64,000 nt of DNA from Streptosporangium amethystogenes. Lineage in GTDB: Bacteria; Actinomycetota; Actinomycetes; Streptosporangiales; Streptosporangiaceae. This document shows positions 52,541 to 61,110 of the stretch, one piece after another. Position 1 is the first letter of the stretch. Every line of letters starts with the position of its first letter. Under the pieces are notes generated by a model. It saw nothing but the letters and a program-made list of their open reading frames with translations, was not told the origin of the DNA and made no database searches. A program made the position numbers and the translations under genes. The stretch spans positions 62,001-126,000 of the forward strand of contig NZ_JOEQ01000020.1 of NCBI RefSeq assembly GCF_000721075.1, in the 5' to 3' direction.

Positions 52541-52641
52541 AGAAGGAAGCTCTCAGATGGCCTCACGACCAGAATGCGAGGAAAGCGGGAAGGCTAGGAT
52601 CCAAATCGGTGTGAGAAGGAAGCCCTTCCATGGCCTCGCGA
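52541..52641. repeat. Imperfect direct repeat AGAAGGAAGC..ATGGCCTC.CGA and T-arm-like hairpin
   Basis: AGAAGGAAGCTCTCAGATGG, CCTCACGA (from 52541) and AGAAGGAAGCCCTTCCATGG, CCTCGCGA (from 52614) repeat a 28-base unit about 73 bases apart. Just left, ACCTGGAATTGAACCAGGT (52521-52539) is a perfect hairpin with a loop that matches a tRNA T-loop on the minus strand. No full tRNA can be folded. The whole 52320-52650 gap otherwise holds no supported gene. Confidence 0.5.
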
Positions 52642-52652
52642 TCTCCACGGTA

Positions 52653-54764
52653 TCAGGCGGGAATCAGTTCGTGCAGCGTCCCGGGCGTGTACACCCGCGA
52701 GCCCGGCGGCAGGTCGGCCGGCGCCGCCAGTCCGATGTAGGTGGTGTGCTCCGCCGATGAGCCTTTCCTACCCAGCAGGTCGGCCAGGTATCGGACTCGC
52801 AGATAGTCGCGTTCCATGATCGAACGCGTCAGCAACGAGACGGAGACCCGATTGCCCTCCACCTGGTTGAAACGGGGATGCCCCTTCAGATAGAGGTGCA
52901 GCCATTTCACCCGCCATTCACCGTTGTCATCACGGAAGAAGACAAGCGGCAGGGCGATCCGGCCCGCCCCTCGCAGGTCGGACTTCATGCGCACGGTACG
53001 CGGCTCGAACGGCCTGCCTTCCTGCGCGGCGTCCCTGGTCATATAGCCGAAGAACGCCTCGGCAGCCTCGTCGAACGGCTCTCCGGCGTAGATGTCGACC
53101 TGCGGAATGATGATCGGCTGAGTCGCGTCGGCGAGACGGATGTTGATGAACTCCGACGCGCCCTGGGACGCCTCGGTGAGGTCGCCGGAGTACTCGGCGA
53201 AGCCGTTGCCGTAGTTCGTCCACGAGATGTGCGTCGCATTGTCGTAGGAGGCGTCGAGCATGAGCGCGGACAGGTCGTAGTCGGTGCGCCGCTCGGCCTG
53301 CCGCCAGTGGACGAAGAACCTCAGCAACTCCCCGTCCACCGTCGAAAGCGAGCCGCGGGGCAGCATGCCGAGCCCGGGTGAGACGGCCTTGCCCGAGAGC
53401 GGCAGGGCGACGTCGAGCACGTCGGGGTCGACGATCAGTTCGCCGGGATCGGGGAGGCGGCGGACGATCTCCTCGTCCAGGATGGCGAGCGCCCGCGACA
53501 GGACCTCCGCCTCAAGCGGCGAGCGGGAGTCGGGGGTCGCCCATGCCCTGCCGTGCCGGTTGACGAAGACGCGGCCGGAGGCGGGGGCGAGCCGGTTCTG
53601 GAGGTGCTCGCGCAGGGACAGCAGGAGGCGGCCGGAGGCGGCCGCCACGGCGCTTTCCGCGGCGTCCAGCACGGTCGACGCGGAAAGGCCGATCCGCAGC
53701 AGGTGGTCGAGGCGGCGCAGCAGCGCACCGGGCGCCTTCCCCAGCAGTTCGACGGCGTCGGAGGTACGGCCCGCCGACAGGGCGGCCTCGACGCGGCTGT
53801 CGAAGCCGGCGGCCTTACGCACGCCCCTGGCCACCTCGAAGACGCCGGCGGCCCGTGGGAACTGCGGGTACTCGTGGGGATGCAGCCGCTCGCCGAGCCG
53901 CTTCCACTGCTCCCGATGACGTGGCACGTCACCGAGCTTGGCCGGGGAGGCGACGGTGTCCAGGGCCTGCAGCAGGGCTCGGCGCTCGGCGCGCCGGAAC
54001 GAGCGGATCCTGGTGGGGGTGGCCAGCGTGACGTCGCCGCCGGAGCAGCCACAGGCGAGCCGGAGCACGTCGGTCACCGTGTCAACGAGCAGCGGGCGAC
54101 CTGCGGCCAGCCGCACCTCGTTGATGACCGCGCGGTTCTCCCGCATGGGGATGCGCTCCGGCTGGTCAGCGCAGAACGACGCCAGGAGACGCAGCGCCGC
54201 CAGGTCCTCGGCGGCCGGCGGCACCTCGGAGCCCGCCAGCGAGAAGTAGAGCTCACGCGCCTCCGATTCCAGACTCCCGCCCAGCTCAAGCATGGTCACC
54301 CGGTCGGTGGCCAGCGGGATCAGCTCGGCGTGGGCGGCCAGCAGGTCGGCATAGGTGTGCTGGTAGCGGCCATAGCCCGGCAGGGTCAGCAGGTCGAGCG
54401 TCGGCGGCTGGACGCGTGCGGCGGCGACCGGGTCGAGCAGGGCCTCACGCAGCAGACCGGCCCAGAACTCCAGGGTGTCAGGCACGTTCGCGGGAAAGTC
54501 GACGAAGTAGGCGTTGTGCTGGACATGGTCGCCCACCAGGCCGCGGACGGTGGCCAGGACCCGTACGCCGAGATCCAACACGGTCTCGCCGGGCAGCCTC
54601 GTCAGGTGTTCGAGCAGAGCCGCCGAACACTTGAAGCCGACGCTCAACAGCGCGGCGTCGAGCTGACGGGCGGCCGCCTCCCCCCAGCCCGGCGTGGAAC
54701 CATCGGGAGCGTCGACGGGAACCCGAAGCCGCCTGGCGATGACGAGACTCTCAAGATTGTCCAC
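52653..54764 (-). CDS. SCO0854/MXAN_6230-like large protein
   Basis: A 703-residue cytoplasmic protein. N-terminal and middle parts are helical and repeat-like (LDLGVRVLATVRGLVGDHVQ, HNAYFVDFPANVPDTLEFWA). The C-terminal third has THISWTNYGNGFAEYSGDLT, GASEFINIRLADATQPIIIP and VDIYAGEPFDEAAEAFFGYM, resembling the TerD-like region of SCO0854/MXAN_6230 family proteins, which are found with tellurium-resistance genes. The RING-like Cys cluster of that family is not seen here. No ter genes are adjacent. Assignment rests on recalled family patterns. Confidence 0.6.
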   Translation of the reverse strand: MDNLESLVIARRLRVPVDAPDGSTPGWGEAAARQLDAALLSVGFKCSAALLEHLTRLPGETVLDLGVRVLATVRGLVGDHVQHNAYFVDFPANVPDTLEFWAGLLREALLDPVAAARVQPPTLDLLTLPGYGRYQHTYADLLAAHAELIPLATDRVTMLELGGSLESEARELYFSLAGSEVPPAAEDLAALRLLASFCADQPERIPMRENRAVINEVRLAAGRPLLVDTVTDVLRLACGCSGGDVTLATPTRIRSFRRAERRALLQALDTVASPAKLGDVPRHREQWKRLGERLHPHEYPQFPRAAGVFEVARGVRKAAGFDSRVEAALSAGRTSDAVELLGKAPGALLRRLDHLLRIGLSASTVLDAAESAVAAASGRLLLSLREHLQNRLAPASGRVFVNRHGRAWATPDSRSPLEAEVLSRALAILDEEIVRRLPDPGELIVDPDVLDVALPLSGKAVSPGLGMLPRGSLSTVDGELLRFFVHWRQAERRTDYDLSALMLDASYDNATHISWTNYGNGFAEYSGDLTEASQGASEFINIRLADATQPIIIPQVDIYAGEPFDEAAEAFFGYMTRDAAQEGRPFEPRTVRMKSDLRGAGRIALPLVFFRDDNGEWRVKWLHLYLKGHPRFNQVEGNRVSVSLLTRSIMERDYLRVRYLADLLGRKGSSAEHTTYIGLAAPADLPPGSRVYTPGTLHELIPA

Positions 54765-55002
54765 GAGCGCACTTTATAGCCGGAGCACGCCGGTATTCTG
54801 CGGGTTTTCCGGGAAGCGATGAAGTCCGTCAGAGGGGGAGTGCCCGATGGTCGTCCACTGCTCTCAACGGCACCGATGCCGTCTTCTCTCCCTTCGGGGA
54901 TCTCCCTGAACCATCCGGCGCGGTGACGTAGGACCAACTGCGAAGGTCCCCGTGAGAGATCATGTATTAGCCGATCCACTGCCGTGCTGTGGTCGCCCGG
55001 GA

Positions 55003-55800
55003 TCAACGGTAGCGGGCCAACTCCCACGGATCGTGAGCACTGATGAGCGAGACCTCATCGCCGTGGTCGCGGACGAGTTCGCGCAGCCGGGCCTGAGTGC
55101 CGAGTCGGAGGTCGTGGTGGACTTCCGAGCTGGTCTGCACGAAGTCGAGAATGGGGTGCGGATGCGGATTTTGGTCGAGTTCCCGGTGGTAGTAGTAGGC
55201 GTCACCGCAGTGCAGGAGCCAGCGATCACTTTCGCGCACAGCGACTCCGGTGTGGCCGGCGGTATGACCGCCGAGTGGGACCAGCCGGATCTCCGGTGGC
55301 AGGCCCTTCAGCTGGACGGAGGTGAACCCGAACCAGTCCTCGCCCGGCTCGGGGGTATAGGAAACCCACTTCGGGCCGTGTGCCCAGTGTGCCGGGCGGT
55401 AGCGGAAGCTGGGCGCCTCGGTGATCGCTGCTTCAAGTTCGGCGGCAAGGACATGGACCTGGGCGTCCGGGAAGTCGGGGAGGCCACCGCAATGGTCCAC
55501 GTCGAGGTGGGTCACGATGATGTGGTGTACATCGTCGGGCGAATATCCCAGCCGGGCGACCTGGCGAACGGCGGTCTCCTCCTCGGCCAGTACGGGCTGA
55601 GCCATCTCGACCCAGTCGGAGCCGAGGGTGTCGCCTGGGTTGCGGATGTCGTCGAGGCCGAGACCGGTCTCGACGAGGACCAGGCCGTCAGAGTCGGTCT
55701 CGACCAGCAGACAGTGGTTGACGGCGTGGGCGGGAGCCGGGCCGTCGTAGGTGGCCTCGATCTGCCGTACGGACCCGCAGTTGAGGTGATGGATGTTCAT
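55003..55800 (-). CDS. MBL-fold metallohydrolase (lactonase-like)
   Basis: A 265-residue enzyme of the metallo-beta-lactamase fold, near the N-acyl-homoserine-lactonase/quorum-quenching branch. The metal motif is THLDVDHCGGLPDF, with Asp at the second position where HxHxDH usually has His. Later ligands appear in PLGGHTAGHTGVAV and LLHCGDAYYYH, and the final His in LISAHDPWELARY. ATG 55800 is chosen as the conserved MNIHHLNCGS start. It diverges from a MerR regulator across a shared dyad, with a 19-bp spacer promoter typical of MerR control. Confidence 0.87.
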   Translation of the reverse strand: MNIHHLNCGSVRQIEATYDGPAPAHAVNHCLLVETDSDGLVLVETGLGLDDIRNPGDTLGSDWVEMAQPVLAEEETAVRQVARLGYSPDDVHHIIVTHLDVDHCGGLPDFPDAQVHVLAAELEAAITEAPSFRYRPAHWAHGPKWVSYTPEPGEDWFGFTSVQLKGLPPEIRLVPLGGHTAGHTGVAVRESDRWLLHCGDAYYYHRELDQNPHPHPILDFVQTSSEVHHDLRLGTQARLRELVRDHGDEVSLISAHDPWELARYR

Positions 55801-55815
55801 GGCGGCTAGTCTGTG

Positions 55816-55835
55816 ACTTGAAGCGCGGTTCAAGT
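55816..55835. promoter_or_regulatory. MerR operator in the divergent promoter
   Basis: ACTTGAA-N6-TTCAAGT lies between the MBL and MerR genes. On the minus strand it falls inside a 19-bp spacer between TTGACT (-35) and CAGACT (-10), the elongated spacer used by MerR activators that twist DNA. The MBL gene start is only about 15 bases beyond. Confidence 0.75.
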
Positions 55836-55844
55836 CAAGGGGGC

Positions 55845-56330
55845 ATGATGGTCGAGTCGCTGCTGGACATCGCCGAAGTGGCCGAGCGTTCCGGGCTGGC
55901 GCCTTCGGCGCTGCGGTTCTATGAGAAGAGAGGCCTCATTGCCTCCGCGGGTCGCAACGGCCTGCGCCGCGCCTACCAGCCCGACATTCTCAAGCGCCTC
56001 GCATTCATCGCCTGCGCCCGCAGCTCTGGATTCACGATCGCGGAGATCGCCAGATTTCTGGTAGCCACACCCGACGACACCAAGCTGCGTGCACGGATGG
56101 CGGAGAAGGCGCGGGAGTTGGAAGAAGACATCGCCCGGCTCACTCGGATGCGCGACGGTCTCCACCATGCCTCGACGTGCATGCACGAACCGCTCGTAGA
56201 GTGCCCCGACTTCAAGCGCACATTCGAAAACCCTGCGACTCTCACACCATCCCCCGGCCACTGGCAGAGGACGGCCTTCCCGGCCGAGGGTGATCTCAGC
56301 CGACCCGGTGAAGTCCCTGCGAACCTTTAG
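55845..56330 (+). CDS. MerR family transcriptional regulator
   Basis: A 161-residue activator. The N-terminal winged helix reads LLDIAEVAERSGLAPSALRF then YEKRGLIASAGRNGLRRAYQ, followed by KRLAFIACARSSGFTIAEIA and a dimerisation coiled coil. Two Cys near the C-terminus (CMHEPLVECPDF) could sense a metal or thiol-reactive agent. It resembles SoxR-like regulators in the HTH, but the Fe-S Cys cluster is absent. Adjacent ATG codons at 55845 and 55848 are both possible. It probably activates the MBL gene through the dyad between them. Confidence 0.88.
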   Translation: MMVESLLDIAEVAERSGLAPSALRFYEKRGLIASAGRNGLRRAYQPDILKRLAFIACARSSGFTIAEIARFLVATPDDTKLRARMAEKARELEEDIARLTRMRDGLHHASTCMHEPLVECPDFKRTFENPATLTPSPGHWQRTAFPAEGDLSRPGEVPANL

Positions 56331-56369
56331 ACCGAGTCGCGAACGTCTCGGCTATGACATCGGCGGGGG

Positions 56370-56460
56370 CCGGTGCTCGCCCTCTCGCTCAGTGACGACC
56401 GGAGGTTCGTCTACTCCACGCGCGAAGCGGAGACGGCGGCCGCGCTGGTCAACGGATAGC
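56370..56460 (+). pseudogene. C-terminal tail remnant of the GntR-linked membrane protein
   Basis: The last 30 codons match the end of the protein at 35515-36525 (VYSTREAETAAALVNG, preceded by LALSLSDDRRF). A stop codon replaces the Trp that follows NG in the intact copy. All upstream sequence, including the membrane helices and the nested inverted repeat, is missing. It marks the left edge of a duplication that carried the GntR gene. Confidence 0.75.
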
Positions 56461-56491
56461 TGACCAGGGAACGACAGACAGGAACGGCGTA

Positions 56492-56860
56492 GTGCTGATC
56501 ACAGTCGACCCCTCATCGGCCCAATCGCTCGCCGACCAGGTGGCGGGCTCCGTACGCGCCGCGCCGGCCAACGGCATGGCCGCCCCCGGAGACCGGCTCC
56601 CCTCTGCGCGCGGCGTGGCCGCCACCCTCGGCATCAACCTGCACACCGTCCTGCGGGGTTACCAGCAGCTACGCGACGAGGGGCTGGTGGAGCTACGCCG
56701 CGGCCGAGCGACCGTCATCACCGGCACGGCCGCCGACCAGTTCCGTCTCCAACTCGCCGCGGCGGCCGAGGAGTTCGCCAGGGCCGCTCTGCACACCGGA
56801 GCCTCCGAGGAGGAGGCACCAGCCGCAGCGCGGGAGGCGCTGCTCTCCATGCGAGACTGA
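56492..56860 (+). CDS. GntR family regulator, YtrA type, copy 2
   Basis: A 122-residue paralogue of the regulator at 36525-36890, with the recognition-helix segment unchanged (GINLHTVLRGYQQLRDEGLV) and the same GTG start context (GGCGTAGTGCTGATCACAGT). It should therefore recognise the same operator. It has lost its own membrane partner gene and operator, so its expression now depends on sequence further upstream. An intact reading frame suggests it may still act on the 35.5 kb operon. Confidence 0.82.
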   Translation: MLITVDPSSAQSLADQVAGSVRAAPANGMAAPGDRLPSARGVAATLGINLHTVLRGYQQLRDEGLVELRRGRATVITGTAADQFRLQLAAAAEEFARAALHTGASEEEAPAAAREALLSMRD

Positions 56861-57063
56861 CCGGAGGGCAGGATCCGATCCGCGGGATCACAGACGATGG
56901 ATCCGACGGCCGCAGATCTCGAACAGCGTCTGACCGTCCTTGTCGGTCAACTCGTCCAGGATGATGCGTCGCGTCGCCGACAGCCTTGAACAGGCCACAG
57001 GCACGGTGATAGGCAAGTTGTCACTTGCCTATCACGGGGAGGAAGGCCGGCTTTTCCTTTGAG

Positions 57064-58047
57064 CTACAACTGACGCAGCGCCTGCATGGCGTCCTTCTCG
57101 ATGCGCGAAAGATCGTGGAGGATGACGCCGGCCCGCTCAAGACACCCCGCGTCGCCGCTCTCTCCAGCCTTCGTGATCAAGGTGGACACATCCGTCCACA
57201 GGACGGCGGCCTCGACGTACAGCCTGTGACCGGCGCGGAGGTTGCCGTTGTCGATCAGCCGGGTGCACTCGTCGAGGAAGTCGCGATAGAGGGCGCGAAA
57301 CAGGGCACCGCCGGTGCCGCCCTTTTCCATGAGGAGAGCGGCCTGCGGCAGGTCCTGCTGCGGCTCGCCGACGCGTAGCAGCCATCCGGGCACCTGTCTG
57401 CCGGCTTTCTCGATGCCGCGGTGGCCCAGGTTCGCGATGGGAGCGGCGAGGAAGGCGCCGGCGCAGTCTTTGATGGCGGGGATGATCTGGTCCTGCCAGG
57501 AAAGCGGGTGAGCCGGCAGGGTGATGGTGAAGGACCGGTTCCTGGCGGTCATCGGGCCGCGTTCGGCCCGCGCCATGGCGAGGCCGGACCGGCTGGTGCG
57601 CACCGCTCCTCCCTGCTGGTCGGTGTCCACAAGGTAGGCCTCGTGCTCGTCGTAGCCGTACATGGCGACGACATGACCGCCGAAGTGCACCTTGGAGCGG
57701 AAATAGTCCAGGTGGTAGCAGTCGAGCTGAAGGCCGACCGGCCGACCGGCGTCGATGGAGGCGGCCACGTTCTCCCACGCCCTGCGCGGTGAGGTGGTCT
57801 CCTTGGCCGTTAACGTCAGCCCCAGCCTGGCGGCCAGGTTCCTGGTGAGGTCGAAAGGCTTGACACGGCCTCCGAGAAAGGGGAACGCCATGCCCTTGCT
57901 GTCCCAATAGATGAAGGACAGGCCCGAACCCAGCCCGAACAGCATGGGCTCGGACAGATCAAGTCCCTCATGCCGCAACAGCACCCCCAGCGCCGTCGTC
58001 TCGCAGTGATGCATGCCACGGGCCTCGACGTCCTTCACGATGGTCAT
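57064..58047 (-). CDS. BtrH-like N-terminal domain/DUF4872 protein
   Basis: A 327-residue soluble protein. The N-terminal half is a papain-like fold of the BtrH N-terminal family: HHCETTALGVLLRHEGLDLS with the Cys, and KVHFGGHVVAMYGYDEHEAY with the His. The C-terminal half matches DUF4872 (PAIKDCAGAFLAAPIANLGH and AALLMEKGGTGGALFRALYR). BtrH in butirosin synthesis moves an acyl group from an acyl carrier protein to an aminoglycoside, so acyl transfer onto an amine is a reasonable inference. No carrier protein or biosynthetic cluster is adjacent. GGGGAGAGCGACGC precedes the ATG. Confidence 0.8.
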   Translation of the reverse strand: MTIVKDVEARGMHHCETTALGVLLRHEGLDLSEPMLFGLGSGLSFIYWDSKGMAFPFLGGRVKPFDLTRNLAARLGLTLTAKETTSPRRAWENVAASIDAGRPVGLQLDCYHLDYFRSKVHFGGHVVAMYGYDEHEAYLVDTDQQGGAVRTSRSGLAMARAERGPMTARNRSFTITLPAHPLSWQDQIIPAIKDCAGAFLAAPIANLGHRGIEKAGRQVPGWLLRVGEPQQDLPQAALLMEKGGTGGALFRALYRDFLDECTRLIDNGNLRAGHRLYVEAAVLWTDVSTLITKAGESGDAGCLERAGVILHDLSRIEKDAMQALRQL

Positions 58048-58105
58048 GCGTCGCTCTCCCCATCCCTGACACCTTCATGATCAACCACTGGTAGTAGCAT
58101 GAGGC

Positions 58106-58120
58106 CTCCCACAGTGGGAG
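58106..58120. promoter_or_regulatory. MerR-type dyad upstream of the BtrH-like gene
   Basis: CTCCCAC-A-GTGGGAG is a perfect dyad. Read leftward it sits in a 19-base spacer between TGGACT and CATGCT, which are plausible -35 and -10 elements about 60 bases before the BtrH-like start. The geometry is typical of MerR-family activation. No MerR gene is adjacent; the nearest is at 55845. Confidence 0.6.
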
Positions 58121-58174
58121 AGTCCAGCCGAGACCGGACTTCTGGCATCGCATCCACGAACCCCACCGAGCGCC

Positions 58175-59470
58175 CTACTGGCAGGTTTTCGTCTCCGGCG
58201 AGCAGTGCTTGACCTCGGAGTAGCGGGCCGACGGCTTGTCCAGCAGGGGTTGGGATTTCTTGCGTAGGTGCAGATCGAAGAAGGCCGCGACGTACCTGCG
58301 GGTGATGTCCATGGCGCGGATACCGGCTATGTCTGCGCCGAGGTCGATGCCGAGTTGGTCGGCCAGCACGCCCAGGTCGGTGAAGGACGTGTGCTCCGCC
58401 CCGGTCACCAGGAGCCAGCGCTTCCAGCCGTTCAGCTGCTTCCAGTCGCGCTCCCAGCCGGCGGCCGCCCCTCCCTCCCCAGGGGTGTAGGTGGCCGGCT
58501 TGCCCAGGAACAGGAACGGCCGCGCCAGCCCGCTGTCCGGGATCCGGAGCTCCGTAGTGCCGTCGATGTTGATGCCGGCGCGTATCCGGGAGTCCTTGAG
58601 CATGGCCGCGACAGTGCTCGCTCCTCCGGCGGAGTGGCCGGCCATCGCGATCCTGGACGTGTCGATCAGGCGGGCGCCCTTCCACTTCGAGTGCGGCCCG
58701 GTCAACTGGTCGAGCACGAAGGAGACGTCGGCCGCCCGGCTCTTCGCCAGCTTCTCCCACCACGCCGGATTCTTCTTGATCTCGCAGGTGACACAGGTGG
58801 CCACCCGTCCGTCGGGGAAGGTGGTGGCGACGTTCTCGTAGGTGTGGTCGATCGCGGCCACCGCATAGCCTCGGCTGGCCAGATCCTCGGCCAGCGCCGT
58901 GAGTTCGGTCCGGGGCTTGGTGTGGCCGGGGGAGAGCACGACGAGGGGTAGACCGTGCTTGCGCCCTGCCGGGTTGGCGTCGGTGAAGGCACTGGTCCGC
59001 GTCTTGCTCAGCGTGTCCGCCGGCACGCTGGTGATCTCCCCGCTCTTCAGCAGGAGCTCGGATTCCTTGGGGGTCATGTACGGGGCCCGCTTACGGCCCG
59101 GCGACGTGGCCGGATACCACAGGGAGACCATGAGTTCCCGGGCTTTCACCGAAGGGACCCAGGGGTCGGGGCGGGAGGTGTCTTTCAGGTACAGGGACGT
59201 GGTGCCGACCGGATGCGAGCCGGTCGGCTTGGGCAGGTAGGGCGTACTGCTCGAGGTCGGCGAAAGGCCGGACGAGGCGGGCGCGGACTGCGCGGACGCG
59301 GCCAACGTGGTCGATGTGGTAGGTGTGGTCGCCACGAAGGCGAGCAGCCCTGCGGCGACCACACCGCCGTGCCGGAAGATGCCCCGCTTGATGGCCCCGG
59401 CGGTGCGCGCCGGGGCACCCACGCCGCCGTACCGCCTGCCCGTGGCCACCGGCTCTGTCATATGACCCAT
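58175..59470 (-). CDS. Secreted alpha/beta hydrolase (PAF-acetylhydrolase/polyester hydrolase-like)
   Basis: Exported hydrolase of about 431 residues. A twin-Arg-free signal region (GGVVAAGLLAFVATTPTTST) sits about 30 residues in. The nucleophile elbow is IAMAGHSAGGASTVAAMLKD; the oxyanion strand reads GLPLVVLSPGHTKPRTELTA and the acid/His region lies toward SFTDLGVLADQLGID. LARPFLFLGKPATYTPG is typical of the dienelactone hydrolase/PAF-AH group. The conserved disulfide-like pair VATCVTCEIKKNP and the C-terminal KHCSPETKTCQ add four Cys. ATG 59461 (MTEPVATG) is an alternative start. Confidence 0.8.
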   Translation of the reverse strand: MGHMTEPVATGRRYGGVGAPARTAGAIKRGIFRHGGVVAAGLLAFVATTPTTSTTLAASAQSAPASSGLSPTSSSTPYLPKPTGSHPVGTTSLYLKDTSRPDPWVPSVKARELMVSLWYPATSPGRKRAPYMTPKESELLLKSGEITSVPADTLSKTRTSAFTDANPAGRKHGLPLVVLSPGHTKPRTELTALAEDLASRGYAVAAIDHTYENVATTFPDGRVATCVTCEIKKNPAWWEKLAKSRAADVSFVLDQLTGPHSKWKGARLIDTSRIAMAGHSAGGASTVAAMLKDSRIRAGINIDGTTELRIPDSGLARPFLFLGKPATYTPGEGGAAAGWERDWKQLNGWKRWLLVTGAEHTSFTDLGVLADQLGIDLGADIAGIRAMDITRRYVAAFFDLHLRKKSQPLLDKPSARYSEVKHCSPETKTCQ

Positions 59471-59709
59471 GAACGTGTCCGCCCTTCCGATCGAAACGGC
59501 CGATTAGGCGGGAGGTCCCGCGGCGGCCCGATGGCAGGGAAGAGGCTAGAAGCGGCTGATGTCCACGCGCGTCGGCCGTCGTACCTATATCGGATACCTC
59601 CGGGGAACGACCCGCCCACGGTGTCATCCCTGCGATGTACTCCCAGCGGACACCACCGTGGTCCCTGCGGCCGATGTGCGGCGGATCACGCGAACGCGAC
59701 AATGCACCG

Positions 59710-61110
59710 GTGGCAGCAGACGAACGACGGGTTTGGCGGCGGTATGTGCAGGACATATTGCGGTCGGAACCACGAACCGCCCGTCCATCGCACAGGGCTC
59801 TCGCCGCCGACGTACTGCTCGCGATCTTCCTGACCGTCACCGCGCTGACGGCGGCGGGGGGACTCCCAGGCCAGGTTCATCGCGTCGACGTGCAGTCGCA
59901 CCCTCTGATCGAGTTGCTGCAACTGCGGCCTTCTTCGGCGGCTCCACCCCTTCCAGAGGCTCCACCCCCTCCAGAGGCTCCATCCCCTCCGGTGTTGCCG
60001 GACGCGAGCATCGGCGTCCAGCCGCTCACCCCTGTGCGGATCAACCCGCCGCACGACGCCGTCTCCGATGGGTACGAGCCGCCCGTGCTCCTGGTGGTAC
60101 TGACCGCCTTGCCGCTGGCGGCCCGGCGCAGGTATCCGCTCACCACCTTCTGGGTGGTGGTGTCCGCGACGCTGGCCATGAACGGCGGCGAGACGTGGAT
60201 CAACGTGCTGACCTGCGCGATCGCCGGCTACAGTGCCATCGCCCACAGTCGCAACCGGGTGCCCGCAGTAGCCGGCCTCCTGCTCGCGGCCGTGCTCGCC
60301 GGTGCCGTGGACCGAGACCTCGCCTCCGGTCTCCCCAGTCTCCCCAGTTGGCTGGGACCTTACGTCATCCTGCTGAGCGCCGGGGTCTGCGCAGGCATCA
60401 TCCGGTTCTTGCGACGGAGCAGGGATCGGCTCACCGAACTTCAGCAGGCCCAGGAGGACGCCATGCGGAAGGCGGTCGAGGCCGAGCGTTCCCGGATCGC
60501 CGCCGAACTCCACGATGTGGTGACCCACAATGTGAGTGTGATGGTGATCCAGGCGGGCGCGGCGCGCAAGGTGATGGACGCCGAGCCGGAACTGTCCAAG
60601 CAGGCACTGCTCGCGATCGAAAGCAGCGGTCGAGCCGCCATGGCCGAACTGCGCAACGTCATGGGACTGCTTGCCGGACCGGAAGGCGAGCGCGTGGACA
60701 GCCGGGACGACGGGTTCGAACCGCAACCCGGACTCGACCAACTCGACGGCCTCATCGAGCGGGTACGCGCCGCGGGGGTGTCGGTGGACGTCGCACTCTC
60801 GCCGCTGAGCCCCCTGCCCGACGGGATCGGCCTCACTGTCTACCGCGTCGTGCAGGAGGCTCTGACCAACACGATGAAGCACGCGGTCGGCGCGGCGGCG
60901 TCCGTCGCGATCGGCCAACGCGGCGACCAGCTGGAGATCGAGGTCACCGACACCGGCGGCGCGCCGGGCCCCCAGTCGCGGGCCGGCAACGGCCGTGGGC
61001 TGATCGGGCTCCGTGAACGGCTGGCCGTCTACGGCGGAAGCCTGGTCGCCGGGCCCAGGGCCGGGGGCGGGTATCGGATCACGGCCCGCATTCCGTGGAC
61101 CACCGCATGA
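59710..61110 (+). CDS. Sensor histidine kinase, NarL/HisKA_3 type
   Basis: A 466-residue membrane sensor. Hydrophobic segments near the N-terminus and mid-protein give about four to five helices. A Pro-rich extracytoplasmic loop carries a threefold 18-base repeat coding LPEAPPPPEAPSPP. HisKA_3 contains RSRIAAELHDVVTHNVSVMV with the phospho-His; the HATPase domain has VYRVVQEALTNTMKHAVGAA and NGRGLIGLRERLAVYGGSLV. The start is put at GTG 59710 (VAADERRVWRRYV), since the upstream 25 residues of the open frame look non-coding. ATGA overlap with the response regulator. Confidence 0.87.
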   Translation: MAADERRVWRRYVQDILRSEPRTARPSHRALAADVLLAIFLTVTALTAAGGLPGQVHRVDVQSHPLIELLQLRPSSAAPPLPEAPPPPEAPSPPVLPDASIGVQPLTPVRINPPHDAVSDGYEPPVLLVVLTALPLAARRRYPLTTFWVVVSATLAMNGGETWINVLTCAIAGYSAIAHSRNRVPAVAGLLLAAVLAGAVDRDLASGLPSLPSWLGPYVILLSAGVCAGIIRFLRRSRDRLTELQQAQEDAMRKAVEAERSRIAAELHDVVTHNVSVMVIQAGAARKVMDAEPELSKQALLAIESSGRAAMAELRNVMGLLAGPEGERVDSRDDGFEPQPGLDQLDGLIERVRAAGVSVDVALSPLSPLPDGIGLTVYRVVQEALTNTMKHAVGAAASVAIGQRGDQLEIEVTDTGGAPGPQSRAGNGRGLIGLRERLAVYGGSLVAGPRAGGGYRITARIPWTTA

